This document shows, one piece after another, positions 46,881-57,500 of a DNA stretch of 64,000 nt. This DNA comes from Micractinium sp. NFX-FRZ (taxonomy: Eukaryota; Chlorophyta; Trebouxiophyceae; Chlorellales; Chlorellaceae), in contig JAPTJF010000187.1 in the NCBI GenBank assembly GCA_029339195.1, forward strand, positions 45,954 to 109,953, in the 5' to 3' direction. How positions within the stretch are numbered: the stretch's first letter is position 1; each line of letters begins with the position of its first letter. The notes under the pieces were generated by a model. That model had not been told where the DNA came from, ran no database searches, and worked only from the letters and a program-made list of their open reading frames with translations. Position numbers and translations under genes: made by a program.

Positions 46881-49800
46881 TCAACTGGCTGCGGGGTGCC
46901 CTGCCCATCCGCCTTGCCACGGCTGCACAATGGGGAAAAGCACATCAGCACCACATGGCAGTTGTGAAAGCAGAAAAGGGGCTGGAGCACACACATGCAT
47001 TGCCTCCATGACAGCAGCAGCAGCAGGCAGCAGCAGGCAGCGGTTTGGCGGCAGCAGCCAACAGGTCTCACAGCAGCCAGCCCGGTCAGCGCAGGCACTC
47101 ACCCCGCCCAGCTCGCCAGCCAGGTCAGCCACCTCCCGCTGCAGCTCCGCGGTCTCCGCCCCCCACAGCTTCGTGATCATCGTGATGGTGCGGGGGTCAG
47201 CGTCTCCCAAGCTGCAGGCATGAGAAATCAGGGCATGTAAGCAAGTTTAGAAGGCAGGATGGGTTATGGATTTGAGGGAGCCGCCAGCATGCAGCGGTCC
47301 ATACACTCGCGCCATGCTGGGCACGCGGGCGGGGGGAGCAGGAAGAAAGGCAAGGGCAATGAACCTGCAAGCGCCTGCTTTTCATTACCGCCACCGTCCT
47401 ACTCCTCCTCCGTACACCACATCTCCCCACCTGAGCGCCGCCTTGTGCTCAATAATCTTGACTGCCACTGCCGACAGCTTGGCCGCGTTCGCCCGCACCA
47501 CGCCAGGAGGGAGGTTGCCTGCGACGTCGGCGTGCTCCTTGGCGGCTTGCACCAGAATGGACGTGAGCTGCGGGCCGGGTTTGGGGCACACAGTGGGGCC
47601 AGCGAGTGTTTGCAGCGATGCGTACGGCAGGTACCCTCAAGTACCGTTTCGTGGGGATGACACGTGGGCATGCATGCAGGTGTTGCTGCGGTGTGCCCTC
47701 CAACCTCCCAGCAAGGGGTGCCTCCTTGAGCCATGGCAACAAGAAGAGTACTACCCAGATGCCTGGGGACGCGAGCTCTGGAATGCATGCCAGAAGGAGG
47801 CCACTTGCTCGCCCTCCTCCCTAACACAGCAAAGCCGGCACCATCTGGATAGTGCCCCCTCACCTCCCGCATGCGCTGCAGCGGCGACTTCAGACCGCAG
47901 TCGCGGAGCTGCTCTGCCACGGCATCTATCTTGGTTAAGGCTTCCTGCATCTGCTTCTGCGCCTCCTGGGTGTCGACGTACCGCGCCAGCAGGTCCTGCA
48001 GGGCAGGGGCCAGGCGGCACAGCGCATCCCAGCACCATCACATTTGGCAGGCGGGTGGGTGCGGCAGGAGCAGCAGAAAGCAGGACTTGCACTAGAGCGT
48101 GCCTTTGCAGCTGCCCACCAACATGCATGCGCATCATAGTTTGATGTGCACGCGAGGAGCAAGGGCAGAGCACAGTCAGCTGCCATTGCAGGCTACATAC
48201 AGCCGACGCAACAACTGGCAGAAACAGCCTAGGACAGGGCACTTGCAGCGGCCACAGGCTAGGCCACACACATTCGGCAACAACACAGCTGGCTGCACAG
48301 ACATGCCAAAGACAACGCGCCTGCCAGCCAACCTACCTGCTGGTCCTTGGTGAGGGCTGGGATCCAACGCATCCTGAGCATGACGTCGGCTCCGCATGGG
48401 TCCACCGCCTCGGCCAGGCTGCGCAGCTGCCACAGCACTCGCCGGCTGACGACCATCATGGCCGAAAGTAATGGCAGGTTGCACGCTTGGGCAGCAGCCT
48501 GGTGGTGGGGAGCGGAGGCAGCATGCAGAGATGGCGGCGGCAGTGAGGGCGGCGAGCGCGGCAGGCGGGGGCGAGGGGGATGAGCATGCAGGTGGGGGCG
48601 CGCGTGCGAGACCAGAGGGAGTGGCAGTGCAGGGTGTGCCAAATCATGCCGGCGCTTGCGGTGCCCAGAAGCATGCGTCCCCTCCACTGAATTGCTGGCA
48701 TGTATCACCAGCCAGCCTGCCATTGCACCCCAAGCCAATCAAGCATGCCTGCCCAAGCGGGCACCTCCGCTTCCCCCCCTGCCGCCACCCACCAGGACCA
48801 TCTCGGTGCCAGCATCCGCCTTGGCCAGCGACCGCATCGTGAGGGACACCAGCTTGGTGAAGCACGGGTCACACTCGTGCTTGAGGCTCTGCAGGAGGTG
48901 AAGGGTGGGCAAATGCCATGAAGGAGGCAACAGAGGATGAACATGGGAGGCGGGCATCACAGCAGAAGTGCAGCAGGCATGGGCAGCAGGCACAGCGCAC
49001 AGCAGCAGGATGAGCAGTGCACCACAGCATGTCAAGCACCACCCGCCCGCTGCCCAGCTGCTGCCATTCCCAACCCACCTCCACTGTAGACATCTCGTCT
49101 GGCAGAATGCCAGCGTCGCGCAGCGTGCGTGCAAAGCGCACTGACCGCGCCACCGGCGCGCACAGGTAGTGCGCCTCCCGCTTCTGGAAGGCCCACAGGT
49201 CGTCCGGCACGTTGAGCAGCAGGGCCTCCACGCTGCACACAGCGGTGGGTGTGGGAAAGTGTTGGGGACGGCAATAGCGGGTGGGTTCTTGGGGGCAGCT
49301 GGGTGAGGCAGCCGGTTGGCACACAGAGGGGAGGGTGTGTTGTGCAGATAAGCGGGCAAAGCCGCCGCCGCCGCCGCCAACGCCCCAAACTGCCAACTCG
49401 TCAACCCAAGCTGGAATCACATGCTGCCATGTGAAGTGAAGCACCCTGAAGCTCCACAAGCAGGCCTCCTGTCCCGCAACCTTCACCTCTTACCTGAAGT
49501 CAACCGTGTGACGCAGCAGGCCGGCCAGGTAGCGTGCCACGTCAGCACCCTCCCGGTTGCCCCCCTTCAGGTCCTCAGCCGCCGCCACCACCAAGCCCCT
49601 CACTGCAGCACAGGGCAGGGAGAGAGCGCAGGAGCAGGGCAAAGTCTGGGGCAGGCGGTTCAACACGAGGGGGCGGCGCGTCATGGCAAGTCGCATGCGA
49701 GGGTCGCAGTGCAAGTGAGGGCTGCTCCGGCATGCGCTGGTACGCAGAGCCCTGCAGTGGTCATACAATTCAGCAGTGCTGCTGCAGCCCATTCACGCCC

Positions 49801-51426
49801 GCTCACGGTAGTGCCGGTTGCCGACCACGGGCATCACCCGCTGCCGCCAGCCAATGGCACGCTCCTGATGCGCGTGCGCATCTTGCAGCGCATCTTGGTC
49901 CACGACATCACGCTGTAGGGCAGGCAGCACAGGTCAAGGGGAAGGAGGGGTGGCAGGGAGGTGTCGGCAAGCGAAGTGCAATGGTGCCGGGAGGCGTCGG
50001 CAGGAGAGCTGCAATGGTGGCGGCTGCAGCAGCGCCTGCCCGCCTGCAGCTGTGGGCTTGCAGAGTGCATTGCCCTGCTGTCAACCAGACACGCCACCCG
50101 CAGGCCCCGCCCTCCAGCCCCACCTTGCCAATGGCGGAGATGAGCGCCCCGCACTGCAGCTCGCTCAGCTTGGCAGCACCCACAGCAGCGGCCGCCATGT
50201 GGTCAATGAGCGGCTTGATGCAGCTCTCCAGGCAGTCAATGTAGGGGTTGATGATGTCCTCCGCCCGCCCGCCTGCCAGGTGGGACACCGCCGCTTGCAC
50301 CACCACTGTCCAGCTGGCCTGCAGGGCACAGGTCGGGCAGGGCAGAGTGCAGCAGCGTGAGGCAGGAAGTGGCGACGGGCCGGAGAGGTCCGGCACGCAG
50401 CAGGAGCGGGACAATAGGCGGAGGCGGGTGGGGAGGATGAGCAGGCAGGCAGGGCGCACAGCGCGTGGCTCACATCAAGCCAGCACCCACCGCGCATGTT
50501 TGCTTTGAGCCGCCGCAGCGCCACTCCTCGCTGTCCAGCGGCACCCGCCGCCCAGCCGCCCGCCCTGCCCCGCCCCCACCGCACACCACCCACCCGGTAG
50601 TTGACAGCCGCCTGGCAGTGCACCACCTTGTCGAAGACAGGGCAGTCCAGGACTGCCGCCACCACGGGCACAGCCATCCCCAGGTCGAGCTTGTTGTCCT
50701 GCAGGCAGCGGGCAGGCCAGGGAGTGCACCGGGTGAGGTTGAAGTGAGAGAGGCCCCAAGCTCAACTGACTGGCTGAGCCAGTGCCGGGCTGGCGGGCGG
50801 CTGGACGACATGCCAGGAGGCGGATATGAGCAAGCAAGCAAGCTGCGCCCTTAAGGGCGCAGCGCAAGGCCAGAATGCACAGGCCAAGGCAGCTTGAGCT
50901 TGCGCAGTGAAGCCGGTGCTGGTGCACTGTGAAGCTGGCAGGGGGCGGGGCACCCACCGCAGCCTGTTGCGACACTGGGCGGTACTTGCGGCGGATGTAC
51001 ACCCCGCAGGGCAACTCCAACCAGGCTGCGTGTGCGCGGTGGGAAATCACAAGGCCAGGTGAATGGGACGGGGGAACAAGAGGGTGTGGTGGCCGGCGGC
51101 GAGGTGGGTGCTGCAAGGCGGAGTGCAGCAGCCAGCGTTGGGCATGCGCCGGCCACCCATCAAGCTGCTTACTATCTGGGTCGGGGCGTGGGCCATCTGT
51201 GTACACACAGAGGACTGCAAGGAGCAATCAGACGCAATGGCTTGGCGGTCAGAGCTGCACGGCAAGGCTGCAAGGTAGGGGCGGGAAGAGCCGCCGCTGC
51301 GCACGGGCGGAGGGCAACCGCAGGCAAGCTGCAGCGACGGCCAGGCCTCCCATCTGACGGGCGCCGCTTCGTGACTGAAGTGCTGCCCAGCGCAACCCCC
51401 CTGCACTTACGGCGGCTGTCATCCAT
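46881..51426 (-). CDS. Unrecognised helical protein, tandem paralogue A (484 aa)
   Basis: CDS complement(join(46881..46922,47103..47211,47431..47567,47864..47995,48337..48498,48793..48888,49079..49232,49494..49602,49807..49912,50124..50318,50594..50698,50958..51025,51173..51196,51411..51426)), 14 exons, phases consistent. Start MDDSR then HGPRPDPDTWLELPCGVYIR, LDLGMAVPVVAAVLDCPVFD, ASWTVVVQAAVSHLAGGRAE, ALLLNVPDDLWAFQKREAHY, KLVSLTMRSLAKADAGTEMV, QKQMQEALTKIDAVAEQLRD, TMITKLWGAETAELQREVAD. The first two exons are only 16 and 24 nt; they were found by matching the phases of B and C. The last exon chosen gives a short end (PWQGGWAGHPAAS). An alternative acceptor a few bases downstream keeps a long frame to 46328, so the C-terminus is uncertain. 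It lacks the long Ala/Pro tail of B and C in the chosen model. Confidence 0.7.
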
Positions 51427-52455
51427 GCTGATGCGATGCCGCGCCAAAAGTGCCTCGTCCGCTTCAGCCGCCGCGGGCTGCCGCCGCCTGTCCCTGCGGG
51501 ATATCGCTCAGGAGGCCTGGCCTGGCAGCGGCGATGCCTGGGCGCCTCGCAAACGGCTCAAACAGAGGGGCTCAGCCGGGCGGCCAGTGGACAAGATAGG
51601 GGGATACGTGAGAGACAACTGCCCGAGCCTCTCAGGCGGAAGCAATGCGCAGTACAGATTGCCGGCCGCTGTAGCAGCGTCCAGGTTCCCAGTCAGCATG
51701 CGCCGCCGCCGCCGCCGCCACGGCCAGGCCGAGACCCCAAGCATCCAGGAGGGCTGCATTTTCAATGTGAAGAACCGCTCATCGTGTCCATAATTGTAGG
51801 TTGCACTGAAAGTACATCATTGCCTGCAGATACTTGGCGATACAGCCTCAACAGGCGGCAGTACGGCCCGCGCAATTGCAAGCGGCCAGTGCCCATCCAG
51901 CGCCCTGCTGCCTATGCCTTACCCCCCTTACCAATGCTGTGCGTCCAGGCAGCGCCTCTGATGTGCTAGGCGAGTGGCCTGCCTGTTCACATGCATGCGA
52001 AGCTGTACAAAGCTGGCTGCTGCTGCTGCCAGCTACCTCGGGAGTGGGTGTCCAGTGGGCCCCCACCGCGGCCTTGTGCCCCACGCTGCCGGTACGGCCT
52101 GTTGGGTGCACAGCTTTGCAAATTTGTTTAAACTGAGCGGTAGTAATGGGCGCACTTGAAAGGCGGGGGCATGTCCGCACAGATAGGGTGATGGGTGCGT
52201 GCACTGTGGGGGCCCCTCGGCCAGGGGGGGGAATACAGCCCTGACGGCTCCTCAACGCCAAGGCCAAAGATCTGCTCGTGCCATGAGCTGGCAAGCCGTC
52301 CCGTCACAGGCAGTGTGCAGCCGTCAGCAGCTGGTCCTTATTACGCTGCTACCATCGTGCTGCTGCTGCTGTACGCATGCCCCCAGCGCGCTTCACCGTC
52401 CGCCGGCCGGAGGGTGATTGCTGCGCGCCACACGCATGCGCCCGCCCGGCACTCC
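51427..52455. other. Spacer upstream of paralogue A, downstream of the CoA-binding gene
   Basis: 1.03 kb between two minus-strand genes. It contains a GCC run (about 51704-51720) and an AT-richer patch at 51780-51840. The promoter of paralogue A is expected here. No convincing coding exon. Confidence 0.45.
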
Positions 52456-54249
52456 TCACAGCGCGCTGCGCCCGCCAGCAGCCGCCCGGTCCACTTTGAG
52501 GCAGCGGCTGGGCACCACCTTGATGCCTTCCTTGGCCAGCCTTTGCTCAAAGTCGGGGTGGCTGCGACATGGCGGGAAAACGCGGGGTGCGTGGGTGTCA
52601 AGGGAGGGGCCAGGCAGCGGTGGGCGGGGATGGGTGTGAATGATGCACGGACATGTGGTCTACATGCTGGCGCCAGTGTGTGGGTGAGTGCAGCAAGCGC
52701 CAGTGACTGCAAGACGCAGCAACCCAGGGCAGGAGCCGATGGGTAGCGGTGGGGGTGGCTGGTGCATGGTGGCAAGGCAACTCGGCCATCCGTTCAGCCC
52801 GCCAGCCTGCTCCCTCCCGCCCCTCTCCGCCACCCCAGCTATGGCGCACCCGATGCCGCTTTGCAGCCACACGCAGGCGGGCCGGGGCTGCATGGCCAGA
52901 ATGTCGTCCAGATGCTGCGGGGGGCGGAGGGTCGTCGTGGGCCGGGGGGCAGCGGGGCAGGCCAGATGAGCATCGCTAAAGGCACCATCACGCAGGGGAC
53001 GGGGACCATGTTTGCCCACACACGTCGCCAGCATTGCCCAGGCCGCACACTTTGGGGGAGCGGAAGGCACCTACGACGTCCTCAAAAGCATCCCTCTCCC
53101 TCTCTGCACAGCTGTCTCAGCCTGCACAGCGTCCCACAACCTACCCAGCACATCGCGCATGCCCCTCTGCCACCCACCTGTTTCGCCTGTCCTGCCCCCA
53201 ACTCTCTGCCGCCAGTCGCCCCATCCCCCGCTCCCAGCGTTGCCCCACCCCCTTCCCCCGTCATTAACCCCCCCGTCACCAGAGGCAGCCCCCGCCCCCA
53301 AGTCACCCCATCCCCACTCCGCCTGTTGCCCCACCGCCCCGCCCCGCCCTTATGGCCCCCGCCAGGTCACCTGAGGCAGACCCTGCCCCCCAGTCACCCC
53401 ATCCCCACTCCCAGTGTTGCCCTCACTGCCCCACCCAGCCACCTGAGGCAGGTCCTGCGGGCGGCGAAAGACGTCCAAGATGTCTACAGGCTGCTTGATG
53501 GCCTTGAGATCCCGCACCACCGGCTGCCCCAGGATCTCCTTGACCTCAGGGTAGTACACTGAGCGTGAGCGAGGGAGGGGAGGGCAAGTGGGTGCGGGGT
53601 GGGGTGAAAGAGGTGCATGGGTTGGGGTGGTGAGCGCTGGGGCCCAGCTGCCACTGCCACTGCCAGGGAAAAAAAGGCGGTCAGGCGGGTGCTGGCATGC
53701 ACGGCGGCAGCAACAAGTGTCGGCGGCGGGCACCTGCTGCATTGCTGGCCGTCACCAGGAGGGCTGCGGGGCAGGCGGCAGGACAGCAGCGGTGCCAGCA
53801 GAGGCCAGCAGGTGGCAGGGATGGCGGCTGGTCTTGCCCACCTGGCACCGGGATAATCTTCACCCCCACGCGTTGCAGGTACTCTGGCACAAAGTAGGCC
53901 GGCTGTGAGGCCTGCGTGTCATTCAAAGGGCCACGCAGACAAGGCGAGGTGCACAGAGTGCGGGCGAGGTGCAGCGAGCCGCTCGCAAACAGTGGTGCTG
54001 GCATGTGGGGCCAGCTTCACGAGAAGCCGTGAGAAGGGAAGGTCCACACCAACATACCTGCGACTCTGTCTTGATGCCCAGAACAGCGACTGTCTTGGCG
54101 CCAATGGCAATCTGCAGAGGCAGGAGAGGGCCAGTGGAGCGGCAGTGGCGGCAGGGCGGGGCGGGGCGATGAGCGGCAGGAGCCCAACTTGGCACGCCTG
54201 GGCGTACCTTCAGCGCCTCGTTGTGATCTGTAACGATGTTGGACGCCAT
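52456..54249 (-). CDS. CoA-binding domain protein (YccU-like)
   Basis: CDS complement(join(52456..52561,52850..52914,53443..53558,53842..53911,54058..54111,54208..54249)), 150 residues, phases consistent. A single Rossmann-type CoA-binding fold: AIGAKTVAVLGIKTESQAS (first strand and nucleotide loop), PAYFVPEYLQRVGVKIIPV, YYPEVKEILGQPVVRDLKAI, VDILDVFRRPQDLPQH, PACVWLQSGIGHPDF, EGIKVVPSRCLKVD. This order is that of the bacterial YccU/CoA-binding family related to succinyl-CoA ligase alpha N-terminal domains; the ligand CoA is inferred from the family and the cellular role is unknown. Length is normal for the family. No obvious signal peptide. Intron 52915-53442 holds degraded copies of the preceding exon end. 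Head-to-head with the TPR-like gene. Confidence 0.88.
53266..53465. repeat. Degraded copies of a CoA-binding-gene exon end
   Basis: ACCTGAGGCAG at 53441-53451 (donor end of exon 53443-53558, DLPQ) recurs near 53367 and, more diverged, near 53278. Each is followed by a C-rich CCACTCCC block, spacing about 75-90 bp. Confidence 0.7.
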
Positions 54250-54511
54250 AAATGTTGGTCGCTGCCCGCGGTCTCGTCTGCGCGTTGGTGGTGCAAGAAG
54301 CGGAGCGGGCTGTCGCAGCCAGGGGCTGTAGCGGGGAATCAGGCTGATCATGCGATGTTGAGCGATCACGGCCTTCTGATTGCAGCGCCCTTGCCATCGG
54401 CCTGCTTCTGGATCCGAAAGACCTCCACCTCGGACGCCAGCAGAGCACTCTCAGGCGCAAACCCCAGGTCAGCGGGAGCCAACAATCGCGGCATGCACAC
54501 CTGAATTTACA
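54250..54511. promoter_or_regulatory. Bidirectional upstream region
   Basis: 262 bp between the divergent starts of the CoA-binding gene and the TPR-like gene; presumed shared promoter. No motif recognised. Confidence 0.45.
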
Positions 54512-57500
54512 ATGTCGCTCGCCGCCCGGGCAGCGGGCGGGTTTGCCCGCAACTTGCGCTGTTTCTCCTCTGCAGCGGCCTCCGAGGATGTGGTCAGCGA
54601 GATGGTGTCTTATGCACGTGGCAACTTCAAGGTGATCAGCGCAGTTCGCTCGCTGGTGCGCCGCTAGGAGCGCTCGAAACCAATGAGCCAACGAGCAGGC
54701 TTGTCCTGTCCCCTCCTGCAGTCCAACCACGAGCAGGCTTTGGATGTCCTCAAGTCGGGACTGCAGTACATGACGACGGGACCAGATGCCGGCAGGTGCA
54801 AAGGCCGCCGCCGCCGCCGCCGCTGCCTGCCGTCGCCTGCCGCCTACCGCACCTGCCTTCTGCACCAGGTCGCGTACTGCAAGTGCAGTCACGATCAGCC
54901 CATGCCATGCTGAAGCTGCCAACTACGGCATCTTTGCTGTGCGTTGTAGGTTGTACCTAGCACAAGCGGAGGTTGAGGCAGACAGAAACCGCTGGGTGAG
55001 CTGGCTACCTCATCGCCACAAGAGTGTTGGTGTGTTGCTGTGGCTGTCCTCGTGCTCTCGGTGCTGGGGTTCATTCTGCTGCAACCCATGCTGCTGGCAC
55101 TCAATTTGCTGCTGGCGCTGCTGTTGTCATTCCCGCCGTTGTGCCGGACCGCTGCCAATGCATTGCCTCCTCTGGTTATGGCTTCCCCCACAGCAGCTGC
55201 TCCTGGCTGCCCCTGCCGCCCTCCGCCTGCCCGCCTCCCCATCCCCCTAGCCCACCCTGTATCGCCCTGCCACCCGCAGCCCGAAGTGAGCGACCTGGCC
55301 CGCCGCGCCGCCACCGCCGCCTCGGACGCGGAGCCGTCATCGGCAGCGCAGGCGCTCATAATCGCAGAGGTGGAGCTGCAGGCAGAGTGCGTGTGCGCGC
55401 GGGCGGCGCTGGCACAGGGGCGGGACGCAGATGCATTCAAGGCCGCGGAAGTGGTGGGTGGTGGCGGGGGGAGGGGCGGGGTGGGGGGGCGTATTGCTCG
55501 AGCCTGTGCAGGGATGTGGCGGGGTGACTGAAGCTGCACAGCAGCGGGGGCAGAGGGCGATGCAATCAAGGCGATGCAGCAGAGGTGCGTGCGGGTGAGG
55601 TGGGCGCGGGGAACGGGGCAAGTGGGAATTGAAGCAGGCGGCTTGCTGACGCACGCCACTAGCGTCCGGCCTGCCCCTCTCCTCTGTCCTCCGGGCCACT
55701 TTGCCCTGTGGCACCACGCCTCACGCCCTCCCATCTCGGTGCTCCCCACACAGCCCTTCACCCCCGCGTTCCCCCTGCCCACTGACCGTACGCCCATGCC
55801 TTCTTCTCCGCTGTGCCACTCCTGAACTTGTGAAGTCCTGGGGCGTGCCCTCGCCGCTTGCCCGCCGCCACTTCCTGTCTCATTGCGCCCCTCGGCCCTG
55901 AGCTCTTACTGCTCCCCCGCCCTCCCTGGTACTCCCTCTCCCCCTGCGCTGCCTGCAGTCGATGGAGGTTGCCCGCAGGTCTTTCACTGCCACGGGTGCC
56001 GAGGACCGGCGGTGGCAGGGCCTGGTGCTGGCCAGTAGCGCGGCGGGCATGGTGCAGCACGCGGCGGGGGAGTTTGTGTCGGCGGGGGACAACTTTGGAG
56101 CAGGTGCGGCGTTGGGAGGACAGAGTTTTTTGCGGTTCTGGAGTGTGCGGGACTGGGGTGGACGGGGGGACAGCTTGAATGGGTTGGTGGGGCAGGCTTG
56201 GGGGCTGCTGCCAGGCTCCAGCAGCTGCACTGGTGTTCTGCTCTGCTCTGCTGGCCTGCTGCCGCGCTGCTATGCTGCGCGTTTGCTGATCCACTGCCAT
56301 TCGCCCTGCACTGTGCTGCCGTGCACGGGGCCACCTGAGCGCCCATAACGGGCCTGCGCCCGTGCCCTCGCCAGCCAGCCGCGTTCAGCCGTGCACAGGG
56401 TGGTGCAGGTGCACGCCTGGAGGGGTAGCTGCTGCCATTTACATGTGGGCCGCAGCCAGCGCTGGGAGATGCGACTCAACTACCCAACTCCTGTGGGCTC
56501 CCGTCATATTTGCACACCATATCACACTTTTCTGCTTGCCCTGCTGCCTGCCCAGGTACACTTGGTGTCGTTCCGCTGCCCTTTCCCCTTCAGCCTCATC
56601 TCTCTGCCGCCTCCTCTGCCTCCTACCCCACGCCTGCCCTCTGCCCCCCCTGGCGTGGCTGCAGTGCTGTCGCTGACGGGTCACCAGGACCAGCGCAGTG
56701 GGCTGCCGCCTGACCGGGATCACTTGGTGCCAGAGGCGCTCAAGCAGGTGTGCTTTGTATTGGAATTGTGATTTGCGCTTCGAGGGGTGGAGTGGGACAA
56801 GCAAGAGTTGGTCGGGATGGGTGGGCAGTGGAGAGCAGGCAGGCACGTGCCAGTCGGGACCTGAGGCTTGGCGCAGTCGAGCAAGTGGGGAGTGTGCTGG
56901 CGGGTGGGCATGTGCAACAATGTTTAGGGAGTAGGATTGCAAGAGGGTGGGCCTCCTGCACCCTGCATCCCACGCCTGCCCCAGGAGTACAGCTGCCCCC
57001 CGCTCCGGTGCCCACGTCGCCTGACATGCGGTGACCCACTTCCTCTCTCCTGGGTGTCGGAGGGTTGATGTCAACAGCTGTGCCCGTCCCCCTCTCCCTG
57101 CCCCTGCCACCCCATTTCTGACGCTGCCCTATTGAATTCAACTCGCAACGCAGGCTGCTGCGTTCCGGCTGTCGGAGGGGCTGACAGGGGAGGCGCAGCT
57201 GCTGGCATCCCGGGCGGCCAAGGCGGCAGAGAAGGCGGTGGAAAGTGCCAAGGGGAGCACAGGTGGGCGCTCTGCTTTAGGGGGGCAAGGGGGCATGGGC
57301 AAGTGTTGGGCCACGAGCGGCGGCTGGCGTCGGGGGCAGCCAGGCCGCTGGGAAGGGGTGGCTAACTGATGGTTGGCAAGACGAAAGGAGGCAATCGCAG
57401 GTGCTGGGGTGGCGGGGGAGGCGCAACTGCTGGCGGTGCGGGCAGCCGAGGCAGCTGAAGCAGCAGTGGGCAGGGTGGCACAGGTGGGCGCAAGGGTCCC

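Noticed and set aside
54901..54949. A coding exon reading AEAANYGIFAVRCR before the TPR-like exon 3
   Set aside because: It would require reading through the TGTAG acceptor and breaks the phase with exon 2; treated as intron.
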